From positions 8,746,719-8,810,718 of the forward strand of contig OX392541.1 of NCBI GenBank assembly GCA_947623455.1: a stretch of 64,000 bases of DNA, given 5' to 3'. This DNA comes from Mimachlamys varia (taxonomy: Eukaryota; Mollusca; Bivalvia; Pectinida; Pectinidae). A program made the position numbers and the translations under genes. The notes beneath the pieces are model-generated. The model had not been told where the DNA came from, ran no database searches, and saw only the letters and a list, made by a program, of their open reading frames with translations. Shown here piece by piece: positions 38,401-50,119 of this stretch (the first letter of the stretch is position 1; each line of letters starts with the position of its first letter).

Positions 38401-41400
38401 TACGTCATTCGATTGTCATATTGCACCTAATTATTACAAAAACACTTCCTGGAAGTCCATCTTTTATCTCCCATTGTGATTTATCAAGGGGAATAACAAC
38501 ACTTTCGCAAAAGGCCTACAGTCAGACTATCTACAAGATATGTTTTTTTTCAGACGATCCCTGTTAATATCTATGCGATCACAGATGAGTTTGAGTACAG
38601 CGCCAAAAGGGATTGGTCTGCCCCCAGCTTCACCCAGTGATCAGGAGATTCAGATTGGAGTAAGAGGCTTTGTAGAGCATAAAAAAAAGTTTAATTAGTA
38701 TCTAAAGAAAATTATACATGATATCTGTAATTGTATTATTTAATAGAATGAAATATTCTTATGTGTTCGGATTAATGGTTATATGTAATCCTTTAAAAAT
38801 ATTTATGACAATCTGATTTTCTCAAAATACCTATTGAAATCCCTGCATGTTAATATAGTATCCATTTCAATGAATTGATTATTGGTGGTTTGTGTTTGAA
38901 GGGAGAGGACTCCACCCTGTTCCTGGTGGCCGGGTACGCGCGGTACTGCTGTCCCTATGTGTGGGTAAGGTCTAACCATGAGCGACTCATCAAACTGACC
39001 GGCGACTCCGCCAACGACAAGGACTGTCCACTTAAGCTAAAGACAACGATTAATTGGAAAGACTCAGGTGTGTATTACTCACAAGAAAAGTACTGTATTG
39101 TTGCATATATTTGCAAGGGCTTTGATTTCGCTAAATTTGTTAATGCATCAGAATTTGGGAATATTGATATCACATTGATATTTTATATCGTGATAAATAA
39201 TCTACATTTTGTTTATGATCTGTAAAATTAAGCCCCTGTGAATAAGTTCTAGACAGAAATTCATGAAATGTTTTACCCGCAAAAGTGAACAACTACACAG
39301 TACGTTTATACAGATTAGTTAAAGATTATTCTGTTAAGCATACATCCGCAGGGTGCAGTCACTTTTGATCTCTGCATCCCTGGTATGTGTTCAAGCAATA
39401 TTGTAGGCAAGCAACTAGTTGTTTGATTGGTCTAAGGCAAACAAACTGACCAATCACTAGGGTGATACCTGTCCTTTATCGCTCCTCAGAGTAGTGACAT
39501 CTAAGTTCAAAGTCGGTCAATTTTACTGTTATGTAGCTCGGAGAATACAAGGTCGGTCAATTTTACTGTTATGTAGCCCGGAGAATACAAGGTCGGTCAA
39601 ATTTTACTGTTATGTAGCCCGGAGAATACAAGGTGGGGCAACGCTGTGCCTTTATTTATTTTTAGCTCACCTGGCCCGAAGGGCCAAGTAAGCTTATGTG
39701 ATGGTGCAGCGTCCGTCCGTCCGTCCGTCCGTCTGTCCGTCCGTCCGTCCGTCCGTCCGTCCGTCCTGCGTCCGTCAACTTTTTCCTTTAAACGACTTCT
39801 TCTAAAATACTGAAAGGCCCAGTGACATAAAATTTGGCTGGTAGATTTCTTGGAAGGAGCTGAACAAAGTTTGCGAAAAAAAATCACTTTGACCTAATTT
39901 CAAGGTCACAGGGGTCAAAAATGTCGAAACCTTCAAACAACTTCTTCTAAAATACCGTCAGGCATAGAGACTTCATATTTGACCAGTAGCTTCCTTGGAT
40001 GAAGCCAAATAAAGTTTGCGAAAAGAAATGACCTTGACTGATATTCAAGGTCACAGTGAGGTTAAATCTATTTTAACCTTTAAATGACTTCTTCTAAAAT
40101 ACCAAAAGCCCTAGAAACATGGTATTTGGCTGAAAGGTTTCTTGGATGAAGCCCAACAAAGCTTGCGAAAAAAAATGACCTTGACCTATATTCAAGGTCA
40201 CATGGGTCAAATCTGTTAAAACCTTCAAACGACTTCTTCTGAAATACCAAAAGCCCTGGAAGCATGATATTTGGCTGAAAGGTTTCTTGGATGAAGCCCG
40301 ACAAAGTTTGCGAAAAGAAATGACCTTGACTTATATTCAAGGTCACAGGGGTCAAATCTGTTAAAACCTTTAAACGACTTCTTCTGAAATACCAAAAGCC
40401 CTGGAAGCATGATATTTGGCTGAAAGGTTTCTTGGATGAAGCCCGACAAAGTTTGTGAAAAAAAATGACCTTGACCTATATTCAAGGTCACAGGGGTCAA
40501 ATCTGTTAAAACATTCAAACGACTTCTTATGAAGTACCAAAAGACCTAGAAGCATGACATTTGGCTGAAAGGTTTCTTGGATGAAGCCTGACAAAGTTTG
40601 CGAAAAGAAATGACCTTGACTTATATTCAAGGTCACAGGGGTCAAATCTGTTAAAACCTTTAAACGACTTCTTCTGAAATACCAAAAGCCCTAGAAGCAT
40701 GATATTTGGCTGAAAGGTTCCTTGGATGAAGCCTGAAAAAGTTTGCGAAAAGAAATGACCTTGACCTATATTCAAGGTCACAGGGGTCAAATCTGTTAAA
40801 ACCTTTTAACGACTTCTTCTGAAATACCAAAAGTCCTAGAAGCATGATATTTGGCTGAAAGGTTCCTTGGATGAAGCCTGACAAAGTTTGCGAAAAGAAA
40901 TGACCTTGACCTATATTCAAGGTCACAGGGGTCAAATCTGTTAAAACCTTTAAACGACTTCTTCTGAAATACCAAAAGCCCTAGAAGCATGATATTTGGC
41001 TGAAAGGTTCCTTAGATGAAGCCCGACATAGTTTGCGAAAAGAAATGACCTTGACTTATATTCAAGGTCACAGGGGTCAAATCTGTTAAAACCTTTAAAC
41101 GACTTCTTCTGAAATATTAAAAGCCCTGGAAGCATGATATTTGGCTGAAAGGTTCCTATGATGACGCCAGACAAAATCTACGAAAAGAAATGACCTTGAC
41201 TTAAATTCAAGGTCACAGGAGTCAAATCTGTTGAAACCTTTAAACGACTTCTTCTGAAATACCAAAAGCCCTAGAAGCATGATATTTGGCTGAAAGGTTT
41301 CTTGGATGAAGCCCGACAAAGTTTGTGAAAAAAATGACCTTGACCTATATTCAAGGTCACAGGGGTCAAATCTGTTAAAACATTCAAACGACTTCTTCTG

Positions 41401-44046
41401 AAGTACCAAAAGACCTAGAAGCATGACATTTGGCTGAAAGGTTTCTTGGATGAAGCCTGACAAAGTTTGCGAAAAGAAATGACCTTGATCTTTATTTGCC
41501 TAGAGACATGATATTTGGATGGTAGCGTCCTGGGATGAAGCCAAACAAAATATGAAAATGAAAATGATGTTGTCTTATAAGGTCACAGAGGTAAAATATG
41601 TTAAAATCTTAAGATGTTCTTCTAAATGTCTTACATTAAAAGATTTTAAGGGACTTTAGGGTTACACTATAATATAAATCAGAGATTGATACCAGGTGAG
41701 CGATGCAGGCCCATTGGGCCTCTTGTTTGTTTTCGTACAACATATTCCAACGGTGCAGAGAGCTGAAGCGATTTTAACCCCTATGATATCAAGAATGAAA
41801 AATATCAAATTATGACAAAAAGAAACTTGCTAGTACTCTATTGGCTAAAATGATTCTTCCAACCTCTTCCATTAAACTTAGGGCAATTCCATAATTATTT
41901 GTGTGGGGGAGTTGGGAGGCACCTGTATTAATATATCAAGGGTGGTGGGGTCTGCCTACCTTATATCAAATCCCTTTGTGGTGGTGGGGTCCCTGATAAT
42001 GCGCCTCTCACCCCTCCCACATGGTTGATTATGAAACAGCCCTAAGTACACTGTATATATTTCAATAACAGAAATTATAGGGTTACTTTTGTGTGTTCTT
42101 GTTGTAAAAAATTCAGGTGAGGTGACACAAATTTATTTTGTAATAAATGAACAAAAAATTGAGGGAGTCCATAGGGACCATGGGGAGCCTAAAACAAGAC
42201 ATGGGTTTAGGCCCTTCCTAAAAGTGTTGTTTCTCCACTTGATTAACCAAAATGGTGGATACAAGATGGACTTCCGGGAAGTGTTTTTGTGAGTATTTGG
42301 CGCCATGTAAAAATCGGAGAACGTCATTTCCATTATGACATCATAATTACACAGCGGGAATTTGCTTCAAAAACATTTCAAGTGTAGCCATGATATTGCA
42401 ATCAAGGGAGATAACAACACTTTTGAGATAGTGGCCTCTATTACTGCATTATGCGACAGTCATGTGATCAATCCTGTTACAGATTACAACGTGTGGGACA
42501 TTGTGGCGGAGCTGGTGAAGCTGTGTTGTTATCCCGCCCCTATCAACCCGTACGAGATTGACTTTGATTACTTCGACAGCCTGACTTTACCTGAGCAGGT
42601 GTTGGCTACAGCTGCCATGTGTAACTTTCTACAGAAGGTCCTTGTTCACGTACCGGACGATAAGGCTTACATCAGTAAAGGTACGCAGTCAGTGACAGAA
42701 AAACCTGCAGACGCGCCCAAAGTCTGTCTTACATTCAATGGAACTTTTGATTTGTAATTTATGAAATTAGATTAATGTCAAAGATTCATATATATATTAA
42801 ACTTCAAAAATCCAAATATCTTAATGAATCAAAGTAACAGCAATTTTTTCCTGATACAGTGTAACTTGTCTTAACTAGTTGTCATTGGGACCAAATTTTT
42901 TGCCCGGTTTACACAGATGTCCGGTTTGTAGAGGTTTGATTTGAGTACAGAGGGAAATGCCTGGGACCAGACAGTTAGGCAGGAATAAACAGGGATTTGG
43001 ATTATTAGACAGGGGCTGGTTTAGACAAGTTATACTGTATCAGAAAAAAGTTGCTGTTGCTTTATAGAAAATAAGAAATGAAAACATATGTCAGAGGAAA
43101 CGGTATGTATGATTCTCATAGCAGTTACATTAAATTTCATTGATACACATTATTCAAATAAACATACAATTCTTCATTCTTGAAGCTGTAAATCTACAGA
43201 ACCAAAAAGAAATATCCTAGTCCATACTTAATTGCTTAACAACAATGAAACAAATATACAGTAAAACCCCATTTACTCTAACTCGTGGGGACCTGATCAA
43301 TAGTTCGAGGAATACAGTAAAACCCCATTTACTCGAACCCGCGGGGACCTGATCAATAATTCAAGGAATACATGATATTTGAGTAATCCAAGGTTGGTTG
43401 AATATGTATGAACTTGGTCCGGACCAAAGGAACAGTTCGACGAATGAGGAGTATTGCAGTAAGCAGGGTTCTAATAAGTGCGGTTTTACGGTATCTTGCT
43501 TTGTTATACCTCGTACTACAAATCTGTAACAGTATTTTGGAAAAAATTTGGACATGAAAACTCTTTTACCTCGGTGACATTGTATTAAATACTAAAAATT
43601 AATTCACTGACTTACAATATTGTAACGTAAAGCCATAACGATCTCATGATCAACATTCCAAGACCTGCTATAAATAATATTTTAAGAAGGTTCCAGTTTG
43701 ACTGTATTTTCAATATTTTAAGAAAAAAAATAGAATGACATCTAATTGGTATGTACTTTCATACCTAATTCATATTTGATAATTTATTGTTTATGTTTTG
43801 ATATCTTTTCTTTCAGTATTTGAAGAAATCCAACTCCTTACAAAGTTGCACTTCACTGCACTGCAAAAAGTTGCTAAATCAGGTGGCATACCTGTGCTAA
43901 ATCAACACCTCCAGGCTGCCACTCGACGGCAGCACAGGACAAGTGGCTCATCTGTATCCTCGCGGCAGCGTTATCCTAGTAGTGGGGAGAATTACTGGAG
44001 TGGACAGCAGGCTCCAGCTCGGGGGTACAGCTACAGTCAGTACTAG
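35478..44046 (+). CDS. Unrecognised seven-exon gene, 317 residues
   Basis: Exons 35478-35489, 36341-36484, 37448-37545, 38554-38659, 38902-39067, 42483-42680 and 43817-44046 join with consistent phases to 317 codons plus stop. The ATG (A at -3, G at +4) opens MDAR and a 12-base coding exon. Exon 2 reads SQEAFLKKRLQGFLGEMLKM.. (basic, helical). A Ser-rich linker follows (SGGTGFSSPDRSGSLTSQN). A probably folded region has LFLVAGYARYCCPYVWVRSN and DYNVWDIVAELVKLCCYPAP, then a helical EEIQLLTKLHFTALQKVAKS. The C-terminus is low complexity (YWSGQQAPARGYSYSQY). No signal peptide or clear membrane helix is visible. The conserved look and tidy splicing argue for a real gene; I cannot name the family. 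Confidence 0.8.
35592..35728. mobile_element. Inverted-repeat element, GACTCTCTGACCC family, copy 2
   Basis: CCAAATATTTAGTGGGTAAG, AGAGTCAGAACCCTTCGGAC matches the arm at 21061 in inverted form. Inside lies a near-perfect hairpin GGCTGATGGGAG/CTCCCACCAGCC. The left arm is shortened. It lies in the first intron of the unrecognised gene. Confidence 0.7.
36341..36484 (+). CDS. Unrecognised gene, exon 2
   Basis: Acceptor TTTAATTTTAG, donor GTACGT, 48 codons: SQEAFLKKRLQGFLGEMLKM, GTLKGFKHFATYMRGREEMV, ISIVNEPQ. Confidence 0.8.
36665..37095. repeat. Two diverged copies of a 130-bp repeat
   Basis: GGTTTGCCTTTGAAGCGTTA.. (36671) and GATTGCCTTTCAAGCATTTG.. (36960) begin similar 130-bp stretches that both end AGTGACAGCACT/AGTAACAGCACT and CCTTG/CCTG. 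The first contains GCAGGTTCGAGTCC, a box B-like motif, so a degraded pol III type element is possible. Confidence 0.5.
37448..37545 (+). CDS. Unrecognised gene, exon 3
   Basis: Acceptor GATTGTTTTGCAG, donor GTAAGT, phase 0 in, phase 2 out. Ser/Thr/Gly-rich linker. Confidence 0.8.
37634..37705 (-). tRNA. tRNA-like gene, anticodon position AGA, probably a pseudo-tRNA
   Basis: On the minus strand a 72-base cloverleaf folds: acceptor GACCAGA/TCTGGCC with one A-C mismatch, D stem GCTC/GAGC, T stem CCGGG/CCCGG, TTCGAAC loop. Box A (TAGCTCAATTGG) and box B (GGTTCGAACCC) are perfect, and TTTTT lies shortly downstream. The anticodon stem has a T-T mismatch. Loop CTAGAGT gives AGA (Ser), yet the variable loop is only five bases, unlike tRNA-Ser. 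It lies antisense in an intron. A tRNA-derived element head or pseudogene is more likely than a working tRNA. Confidence 0.6.
37860..37930. mobile_element. Fragment of the GACTCTCTGACCC inverted-repeat family
   Basis: GTGGATCAGATAGTCAGAAT, ACTTTGGGACTATA recalls the right arm of 35592-35728, with extra AT-rich filler on the left. Confidence 0.4.
38554..38659 (+). CDS. Unrecognised gene, exon 4
   Basis: Acceptor GTTTTTTTTCAG, donor GTAAGA, phase 2 in, phase 0 out: SLLISMRSQMSLSTAPKGIG..SPSDQEIQIG. Confidence 0.8.
38902..39067 (+). CDS. Unrecognised gene, exon 5
   Basis: Encodes GEDSTLFLVAGYARYCCPYV, WVRSNHERLIKLTGDSANDK and more; donor G|GTGTGT, phase 1 out. The acceptor (TGTGTTTGAAG) is weak. 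The exon contains TGG|GTAAGG, a strong cryptic donor. Confidence 0.75.
39510..39640 (+). repeat. 40-bp tandem repeat, three copies
   Basis: GTCGGTCAATTTTACTGTTA, TGTAGCCCGGAGAATACAAG three times, just upstream of the composite element. Confidence 0.9.
39713..39772. repeat. CCGT microsatellite
   Basis: About 14 tetranucleotide units of CCGT with one CTGT interruption. Confidence 0.95.
39886..41500. repeat. 145-bp tandem array with nuclear-receptor-like half sites
   Basis: About 11 to 12 units. Each holds TGACCTTGACC, TATAT, TCAAGGTCA, CAG, GGGTCA: two extended half sites facing outwards and an AGGTCA-NNN-GGGTCA direct repeat. The rest reads ACTTCTTCTGAAATACCAAA, GCATGATATTTGGCTGAAAG and so on. 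Frames shift every unit; the short repeated open frames are not genes. Confidence 0.92.
42483..42680 (+). CDS. Unrecognised gene, exon 6
   Basis: Acceptor AATCCTGTTACAG, donor GTACGC, phase 1 in and out. YNVWDIVAELVKLCCYPAPI, NPYEIDFDYFDSLTLPEQVL, ATAAMCNFLQKVLVHVPDDK. It follows exon 5 across the 2-kb composite repeat. Confidence 0.8.
42857..43037. mobile_element. TA-flanked inverted-repeat element, family 1, copy 2
   Basis: CAGTGTAACTTGTCTTAACT.. to TTAGACAAGTTATACTG, flanked by TA on both sides. Internally it matches the reverse complement of 18779-18954 (GGGACCAAA, AACAGGGAT-like motifs). Confidence 0.75.
43259..43491. mobile_element. TA-flanked inverted-repeat element, family 2, copy 2 with duplicated head
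   Basis: CAGTAAAACCCCATTTACTC appears twice (43259 and 43315), so the first 56 bases are tandemly duplicated. It ends GCGGTTTTACGG then TA. The minus strand shares the DTVKPHLL-coding stretch with 19048-19349. Confidence 0.75.
43817..44046 (+). CDS. Unrecognised gene, last exon
   Basis: Acceptor TTTTCTTTCAG, phase 1 in. FEEIQLLTKLHFTALQKVAK, SGGIPVLNQHLQAATRRQHR, Ser/Arg/Tyr/Gln-rich end and TAG. Confidence 0.8.
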
Positions 44047-44662
44047 AGTACCGACACAAATGTACATAGGAAGGTGGAAGTACATTGTACAATCAATACA
44101 GACCATATATCATTCCTCATATCCTCGGTGTCAAAGGGTTACACTCACCTTCGCTCTCTACACACCTTAGAATATGTCATGGCAAAATTGAAGGCACGCT
44201 CAGTTGAAAAAATCCTAACCAATCACTATGCTGCATGTCTGTCCTTTGAAGATAACAAAGGAGCCGCAACCGACTTCAAAGCCTGTCAATTTTTACAGTT
44301 TTGTTTACCACAAGATCCTTTTGATGTACATCAAAGGGTCGAACCAGTCTTCTTGCCTCACCAACAATGTGAGCCTTTGGATCTGCCATGACATATTCCA
44401 GAGATGTAGGGAGTGTAGGTGAGTGTAACCCCTAGATATCAAGGATGATTTCCTCAAAGAAGTAGCCCAAAGGGTAAAAAAAGTAGCCCAAAGGGTAAAA
44501 AGGTAGCCCAAAGGGTACTGATCCACGCTCATCGCTAGTAGTAACAAAACACTACTTATACTTATATTATATACTATACTTTTGAAACAAACAAATAGGG
44601 AAAAAGATCCATTTGTATTCAGGAATCTCATGTAAGTTGGTATTTTGTTCTTTGTTAATAAA
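44047..44662 (+). other. 3' UTR of the unrecognised gene (minimum extent)
   Basis: From the stop to the first AATAAA at 44657. Contains three tandem copies of AGTAGCCCAAAGGGTAAAAA near 44460-44517. Later AATAAA motifs (near 45213 and 46742) could extend the transcript. Confidence 0.45.
44455..44520 (+). repeat. Three short tandem copies in 3' UTR
   Basis: AAGTAGCCCAAAGGGTAAAA three times with small length changes. Confidence 0.85.
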
Positions 44663-47124
44663 AATGGTGGTTGATAGGTATATATGGTACATTATATGAA
44701 GGTTTATGTATAAATAAGGTATAGATGGGGTTGATAACAAGATGTATATTTATGTATTGTGTACTTTAGCAAATGGAGTTATGTTTATGAAAGGTTATGT
44801 ATGACATGTATGCATGTATTTGAATAACAGTAATTTTTGATCTGGCTCATCTTATTATCTACAGTTTAATTTTCAACAAGAAATCTTGATAGTACTCTAG
44901 GGTAAGTCCAAATATATACACCATCCTTAGACATCAAAATTAATGTTATAAGAAATCATGCATATTCTGGTTCATACATTGAAAAAATATGGCTTTGTTT
45001 ATTTTTTAAAAGCAAATTTCCTTAATATCAAGTATATGTTACATTATATGAAACTCCAGTATTAAAAATTATTGGGCAGTTTTTTTTTTTGTGGTGAAAT
45101 TAAGTTTGATTAATTAAAGGGTGCACAATTTACAAAGGTATATGGATATTTTCAAAGTCATTTTCAGAAATTTTGTTAATTTGTAGGCCTACGGTCTGTC
45201 ATCTTGAAATTGAATAAATGTGTGATAGGGTTATCAAAACCATGTCTTTCACTTACCTGTAATGACTACACCACATCAAGTGTCAATCGTACATGAACTG
45301 ATAAAATCTGTGGCTCAGTACTTAAAATGCATTGATATATTTCATTATCAAATATACTGTAAGCATATATATTTCAGTGGTACAGTTGAAATCTTATTTG
45401 AGCTATTTTCGATCTGAAAGCGTTCCGCTAAATTGTAATTTCACAACCAGTAATTACAGTAACTGTTTCTATATAATGTTTTCTACAGCAAGTTTCTGTG
45501 ATTGCACCCATTCATCATAACACTTATCTGTCTAAATGCATGTATGCTCTAAAATTTCAGTGCACCAAAATTAGTATGTTTACAGTATGTCATAATTATT
45601 ATTTTGAAATTCAGGGGAGGGCTTTGTACTTAGCATGTACATTGTGTATTAACATAATTTTTGAATGTTTAATCTTGGTAGTCTGAATATTAAAAATTCA
45701 ACCAACATCATACAGAAGTGTTTTAATTAGTCTCGGTTATGTCGACAATATTTCCATATACTAGAGTCATTAAAATTTTTTGAATGACTACTTTGTATTG
45801 TATTTCTGAGCAGTTTGGGGTCAATATAATATGTGGTTTCATATGCCATTTATGCTGCATACATTTATTGTTTGATAATTACAAGATATGTAAGTAAATG
45901 TATCTATATGAAGCATGACTTTATATGCACATTATGTTCTATATATACATCATAAAAATCTGCTCTTGGGGAAATGGTTGCAATAATTTAGTCAGTGTTT
46001 GTAAAGGTAAAAGAACTGCTGAATTTATGAAAATATATGAAATCCTAGAAATAGTCTTTCATCTTGGAAATCTTTTTTAAATAATCTCTGCACTGCTTTG
46101 TATATAGAACCAATTGTAAGTCAGAATGGTTGATGTGAGTAGTAGGTGACAAATGTTAATGGCTCCTAGAAGATTTTCTGATTTTCCCTGAGTTTTCACC
46201 CCCCCCCCCTGATTTTTGATGAATTTCTCCTAAACAGAATAACTTTGAGGTCACAATTAGATGATCTGAAAGGTTCTGACTATTTGATCTTAATATTGTT
46301 ATCAATCTGCTACCAATACCAAAATTAAACGGATCTGAAAGTAATAACCCATCGGATGACAAATAATATTTTTCAAACTGGTGATGATGGGGCAAATCTT
46401 AATAAAGAATTCTACTCCATCATTTCATTTACAAACTATTCATATTTTCTATTGGTTCTCATGAAATATTTTATTAACACTTTTTTTGTCTCGGAAAATG
46501 AATCTCACTTCAAACATGTACTAGATTTTATTTTAGGGTTTGTAGATTGAGTATGAAACACTAAAAATATATTTTAGTAATGTACCTTAAGTATAAAGAT
46601 ATTGAAAACAAGATAAAATGTATAAGAAGGTTTTCATTTAATATTCAGAGATTATGTTTGTGTGTTCTAACCGCCATTTGTGAAATATGTCAACCAAGTG
46701 CTTATGTTTGTATTGAAAATACAAATCATGGAATATGAGAAATAAAACATTTAAAACTCACACAATCTTGTGTTTCTTTTCCTTTTTCTGAGCCTTATAA
46801 TATAAGTTGCTATTTCACATTAGTGAAAATATTGAGTTCAGAAATAAATATATGAGATGTTCTATAAAAGTTAAATGAAATCTGGTAGTCTCAAATATTT
46901 ACAATATTTTTCATTTATATTAAGAACAAAAATTTATTTTTACAAAAATGGTATTTAAAAAACAAAGATACCCTATAAGAATTAGTTAAAGTTGTGTATG
47001 ATTCTGAATGTTTTTCTCCTAAATCCCTCAGTATTCAAAAGTTTCTTAGGACTTAATTCATGTTAGTGTTAAATTATTCTTTTCTCTCAAAGGTTTGAAG
47101 ACCTCTTTTATACTATTATATATA
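44663..47124. other. 3' UTR extension or intergenic, no gene seen
   Basis: AT-rich, with several AATAAA motifs and a short poly-C run near 46199. I see no conserved coding sequence or repeat family. Confidence 0.55.
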
Positions 47125-47133
47125 CAATATTCC

Positions 47134-49850
47134 GGTCTCTCTTAAAAGCGTCCACAAGCGTCTACAAGCGTCTTCAAGCGTCTTCAGAAAATTTATTAAA
47201 AAATACTAAATAAAGTAAGCGACATCAGAAGATATGTTGTTACTATGATCATAATACACCTCTATGTCAAATTTTAACTCAATATTTGAAAAATTGACCG
47301 AGTTATGACGATTTTAATGTTTACGATCGGCGGGGTGGCACATGTGTGTGACCGTTTAAAAAGCGTCGCCAGATTATAACATCAAAACCACTGAATAAAG
47401 TAAGCGACATCAGAAGATATGTTGTTACAATGATCATAATACACTTATGTGTAAAATTTCAACCAGAAATTCGAAAAATTGAACGAGTTATGGCGATTTT
47501 AATGTTTATGATCGATTGCGTGGCACACGTGTGTATTGTACTGCAGAGTTTTAAATAAAGCGTCGCCAGACAATACCTATAAAACTACTCAATAAAGTAA
47601 GCGACATCAGAAGATATGTTGTTAGTATGGCTATAATACACTTCTACACCAAATATCAACTTAATATTCGAAATATTGACCATGTTGTTTCGATTTTATT
47701 TTTACGACCGACATCGTGGGAAACATACATTTATATATGAATAGAAATCAACATATCAAAAAGGGTCTACAGACCATACATGTATATCTAAAATCATTTT
47801 TATAAAGTAAGCGACATCAAGATATATGTTATGATGTTGACTTTAATACAACTGTATTTCAAGTTTCAATTTGATTTGTGCGAAAATGACCCGAGTAATC
47901 ATGAATTTAATGTTTGATTATGACGCAAAATATTTACGGCTTGGCACATATGTGTACGTACAGGTATACTCTATACATATGTAGGGCTTCGCACAGGTGA
48001 ACGCACAGTAAGGCCAGATCAATTGCTATGTAAACACTTATCACCTACATGTACCTGTTGTGAAAGATCAATGAGTTATGTTTTATGGGAGACGTAGTGT
48101 ATTATTATAAAATAAAACATCTTAATTTAATATTTGGTTATATCACGGACTTACTAGATCTATTAGATGGACCCGATGCTATCTTAGTCCATGATTATAT
48201 CAAACTATAATCTATGAAACATATGGGCAAGAATTCAGTAAGAGCAATTAGTTGTGACATCTGTCAGTAAAAATTGAAAGGGTCTCAAATATATTTGCAT
48301 TTGAATAAGTTCCAGCTATTGTCTTTCTGGTTGTATAAGCCTCAATCAAGCAACAGAAGTATTTACAAAGTTATTGCTGGAAAATGTAAAATTTGTGAAA
48401 TAAAACAATTAATCAAAGTTTTCATATTTGACTTGTATTTTTTATTCTTTGTATTGTTGGCACGTCAGAATTCAACATCTGCAAAGAGAAAAAGAGCAAA
48501 TTTCAATTTATATCATTCAGACTGTCCATGCTTATAAATAATGTTGGTCTCTATATATAATCAGGGACGTATATGTCTCACCAGGGACGTATATGTCTCA
48601 CATATACGGCCCTGGTCTCACAAACGAAATTTGTATTTTTCCCGGGATGGCAGTACCACGGACTTAGACTAATGTAAGTCCGTGATTGAGCCTATATGGA
48701 ATTTCAAGTTTCATCTGTTTCAAAAGGAACTTTGTTTAAGTATGATATTTAATTTAACCGACATTCAAAAGACTGTCAGTTGTTACATAAGAAATATATA
48801 TAAATCTTACTACATGTATATCGAATAACCGTAGGCCCTAAATAACAAGTGTCGGTACGAACTTAATTATTTTTTAACACCACGTGTACATATAATTTAT
48901 CCTTAGTAGAACCACGTCCAAAGGATCTGCAAACATGCTAGTAATTAAGAGAGTTCTACAACATACCGGTCTAGATCTAGCTGTGTTCACCTATAGCTAC
49001 GTACATGTATGTACGAAGTCCTACATATCGTCCGTCACGGTAGCGCTGGCTTCATACATTTACAATTGATACACTATGGTCACCTAAATCCAATCCACGA
49101 TAACTCAGTAACTAAGAAACATATCAGCCTGAAATTTTACATAATGATTTATTATATTCACGTGAATAACATATCATCTGATGTCGCTTACTTTATACAT
49201 TTATTTACGAGATAAAATCTGAAGACGCTTCACGATCTGTGAAGAGTTCTATACACACGTGTGTCACACCAACGATCATTAAATTGAGTTTGTTATTACT
49301 CACTCATTATTTCAAATCCAGACATAAAAATCACTGAATAAATGTATCATAGTCATGCGAACAACATATCTTCTGATGTCGCTTACTTTATTGAGTAGTT
49401 TTATAGGTATTGTCTGGCGACGCTTTATTTAAAACTCTGCAGTACAATACACACGTGTGCCACGCAATCGATCATAAACATTAAAATCGCCATAACTCGT
49501 TCAATTTTTCGAATTTCTGGTTGAAATTTTACACATAAGTGTATTATGATAATTGTAACAACATATCTTCTGATGTCGCTTACTTCATTCAGTGGTTTTG
49601 ATGTTATAATCTGGCGACGCTTTTTAAACGGTCACACACATGTGCCACCCCGCCGATCGTAAACATTAAAATCGTCATAACTCGGTCAATTTTTCGAATA
49701 CCAAGGTAAAAATTGGTATAGAGGTGTATTATGATCATATCAACAACATATCTTCTGATGTCGCTTACTTAATTCAGTATTTTAAAAGATATTTTCTGAG
49801 GACGCTTGAAGACGCTTGTAGACGCTTGTAGACGCTTTTAAGAGAGACCC
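47134..49850. mobile_element. 2.7-kb element with long terminal inverted repeats and 9-bp target duplication (MULE-like)
   Basis: The left end GGTCTCTCTTAAAAGCGTC.. is mirrored by ..GACGCTTTTAAGAGAGACC at the right. The flanks are identical 9-bp CAATATTCC (47125-47133 and 49851-49859). The arms are about 700 bp. The tips carry four 10-bp GCGTCTACAA-type repeats, and each arm carries four copies of AAGTAAGCGACATCAGAAGA, TATGTTGTTA spaced 180-200 bp. The middle (48274-48537 and around) codes for nothing recognisable. Long arms and 9-bp duplication fit the Mutator superfamily; it is non-autonomous. Confidence 0.88.
48558..48620. repeat. Small direct and inverted repeat
   Basis: GGGACGTATATGTCTCAC twice in tandem, followed by CATATACGGCCCTGG, partly inverted. 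The wording resembles the micro-palindrome at 50086. Confidence 0.6.
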
Positions 49851-50085
49851 CAATATTCCAATCGGGAACCGTCGGCACTTCTCGTTTATTGCAGTCAAAA
49901 ATAAAAAAATGATTTATTTTCTTTTATCTATTTGTAATTTTATTTTCTTCAATTGATATGATTAATATATTTCATTGATAATGAATGATTTATTATGGTC
50001 ATTTGTTTATTATAATTTATTAATGCAGTAATATTAGAATCTTCAACAAAAATACATTGAAACAATATTTCAAAATGAGTTGAAT

Positions 50086-50118
50086 CAGAGACGTATAAAC
50101 GTGTTATATACGTCTCTG
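50086..50118. mobile_element. 33-bp palindrome with 7-bp flanking duplication
   Basis: CAGAGACGTATA..TATACGTCTCTG, flanked by GTTGAAT on both sides (50079-50085 and 50119-50125). It looks like a minimal insertion with a target-site duplication. Confidence 0.6.
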
Positions 50119-50119
50119 G

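Larger units (their letters stand above)
39664..41728. mobile_element. Composite repeat with expanded 145-bp core
   Basis: Starts AGCTCACCTGGCCCGAAGGG, CCAAGTAAGC and ends CCAGGTGAGCGATGCAGGCC, CATTGGGCCTCTTGTTT. Same ends as 3247-3510. The inside holds a CCGT microsatellite and a 145-bp tandem array. No transposase is visible. It fills the intron between exons 5 and 6 of the unrecognised gene. I believe such elements are widespread in molluscs. Confidence 0.8.

Noticed and set aside
40080..41463. Serial 90-codon minus-strand frames with similar sequences
   Set aside because: They arise from the 145-bp repeat, whose period is not a multiple of three, so the frame breaks every unit.
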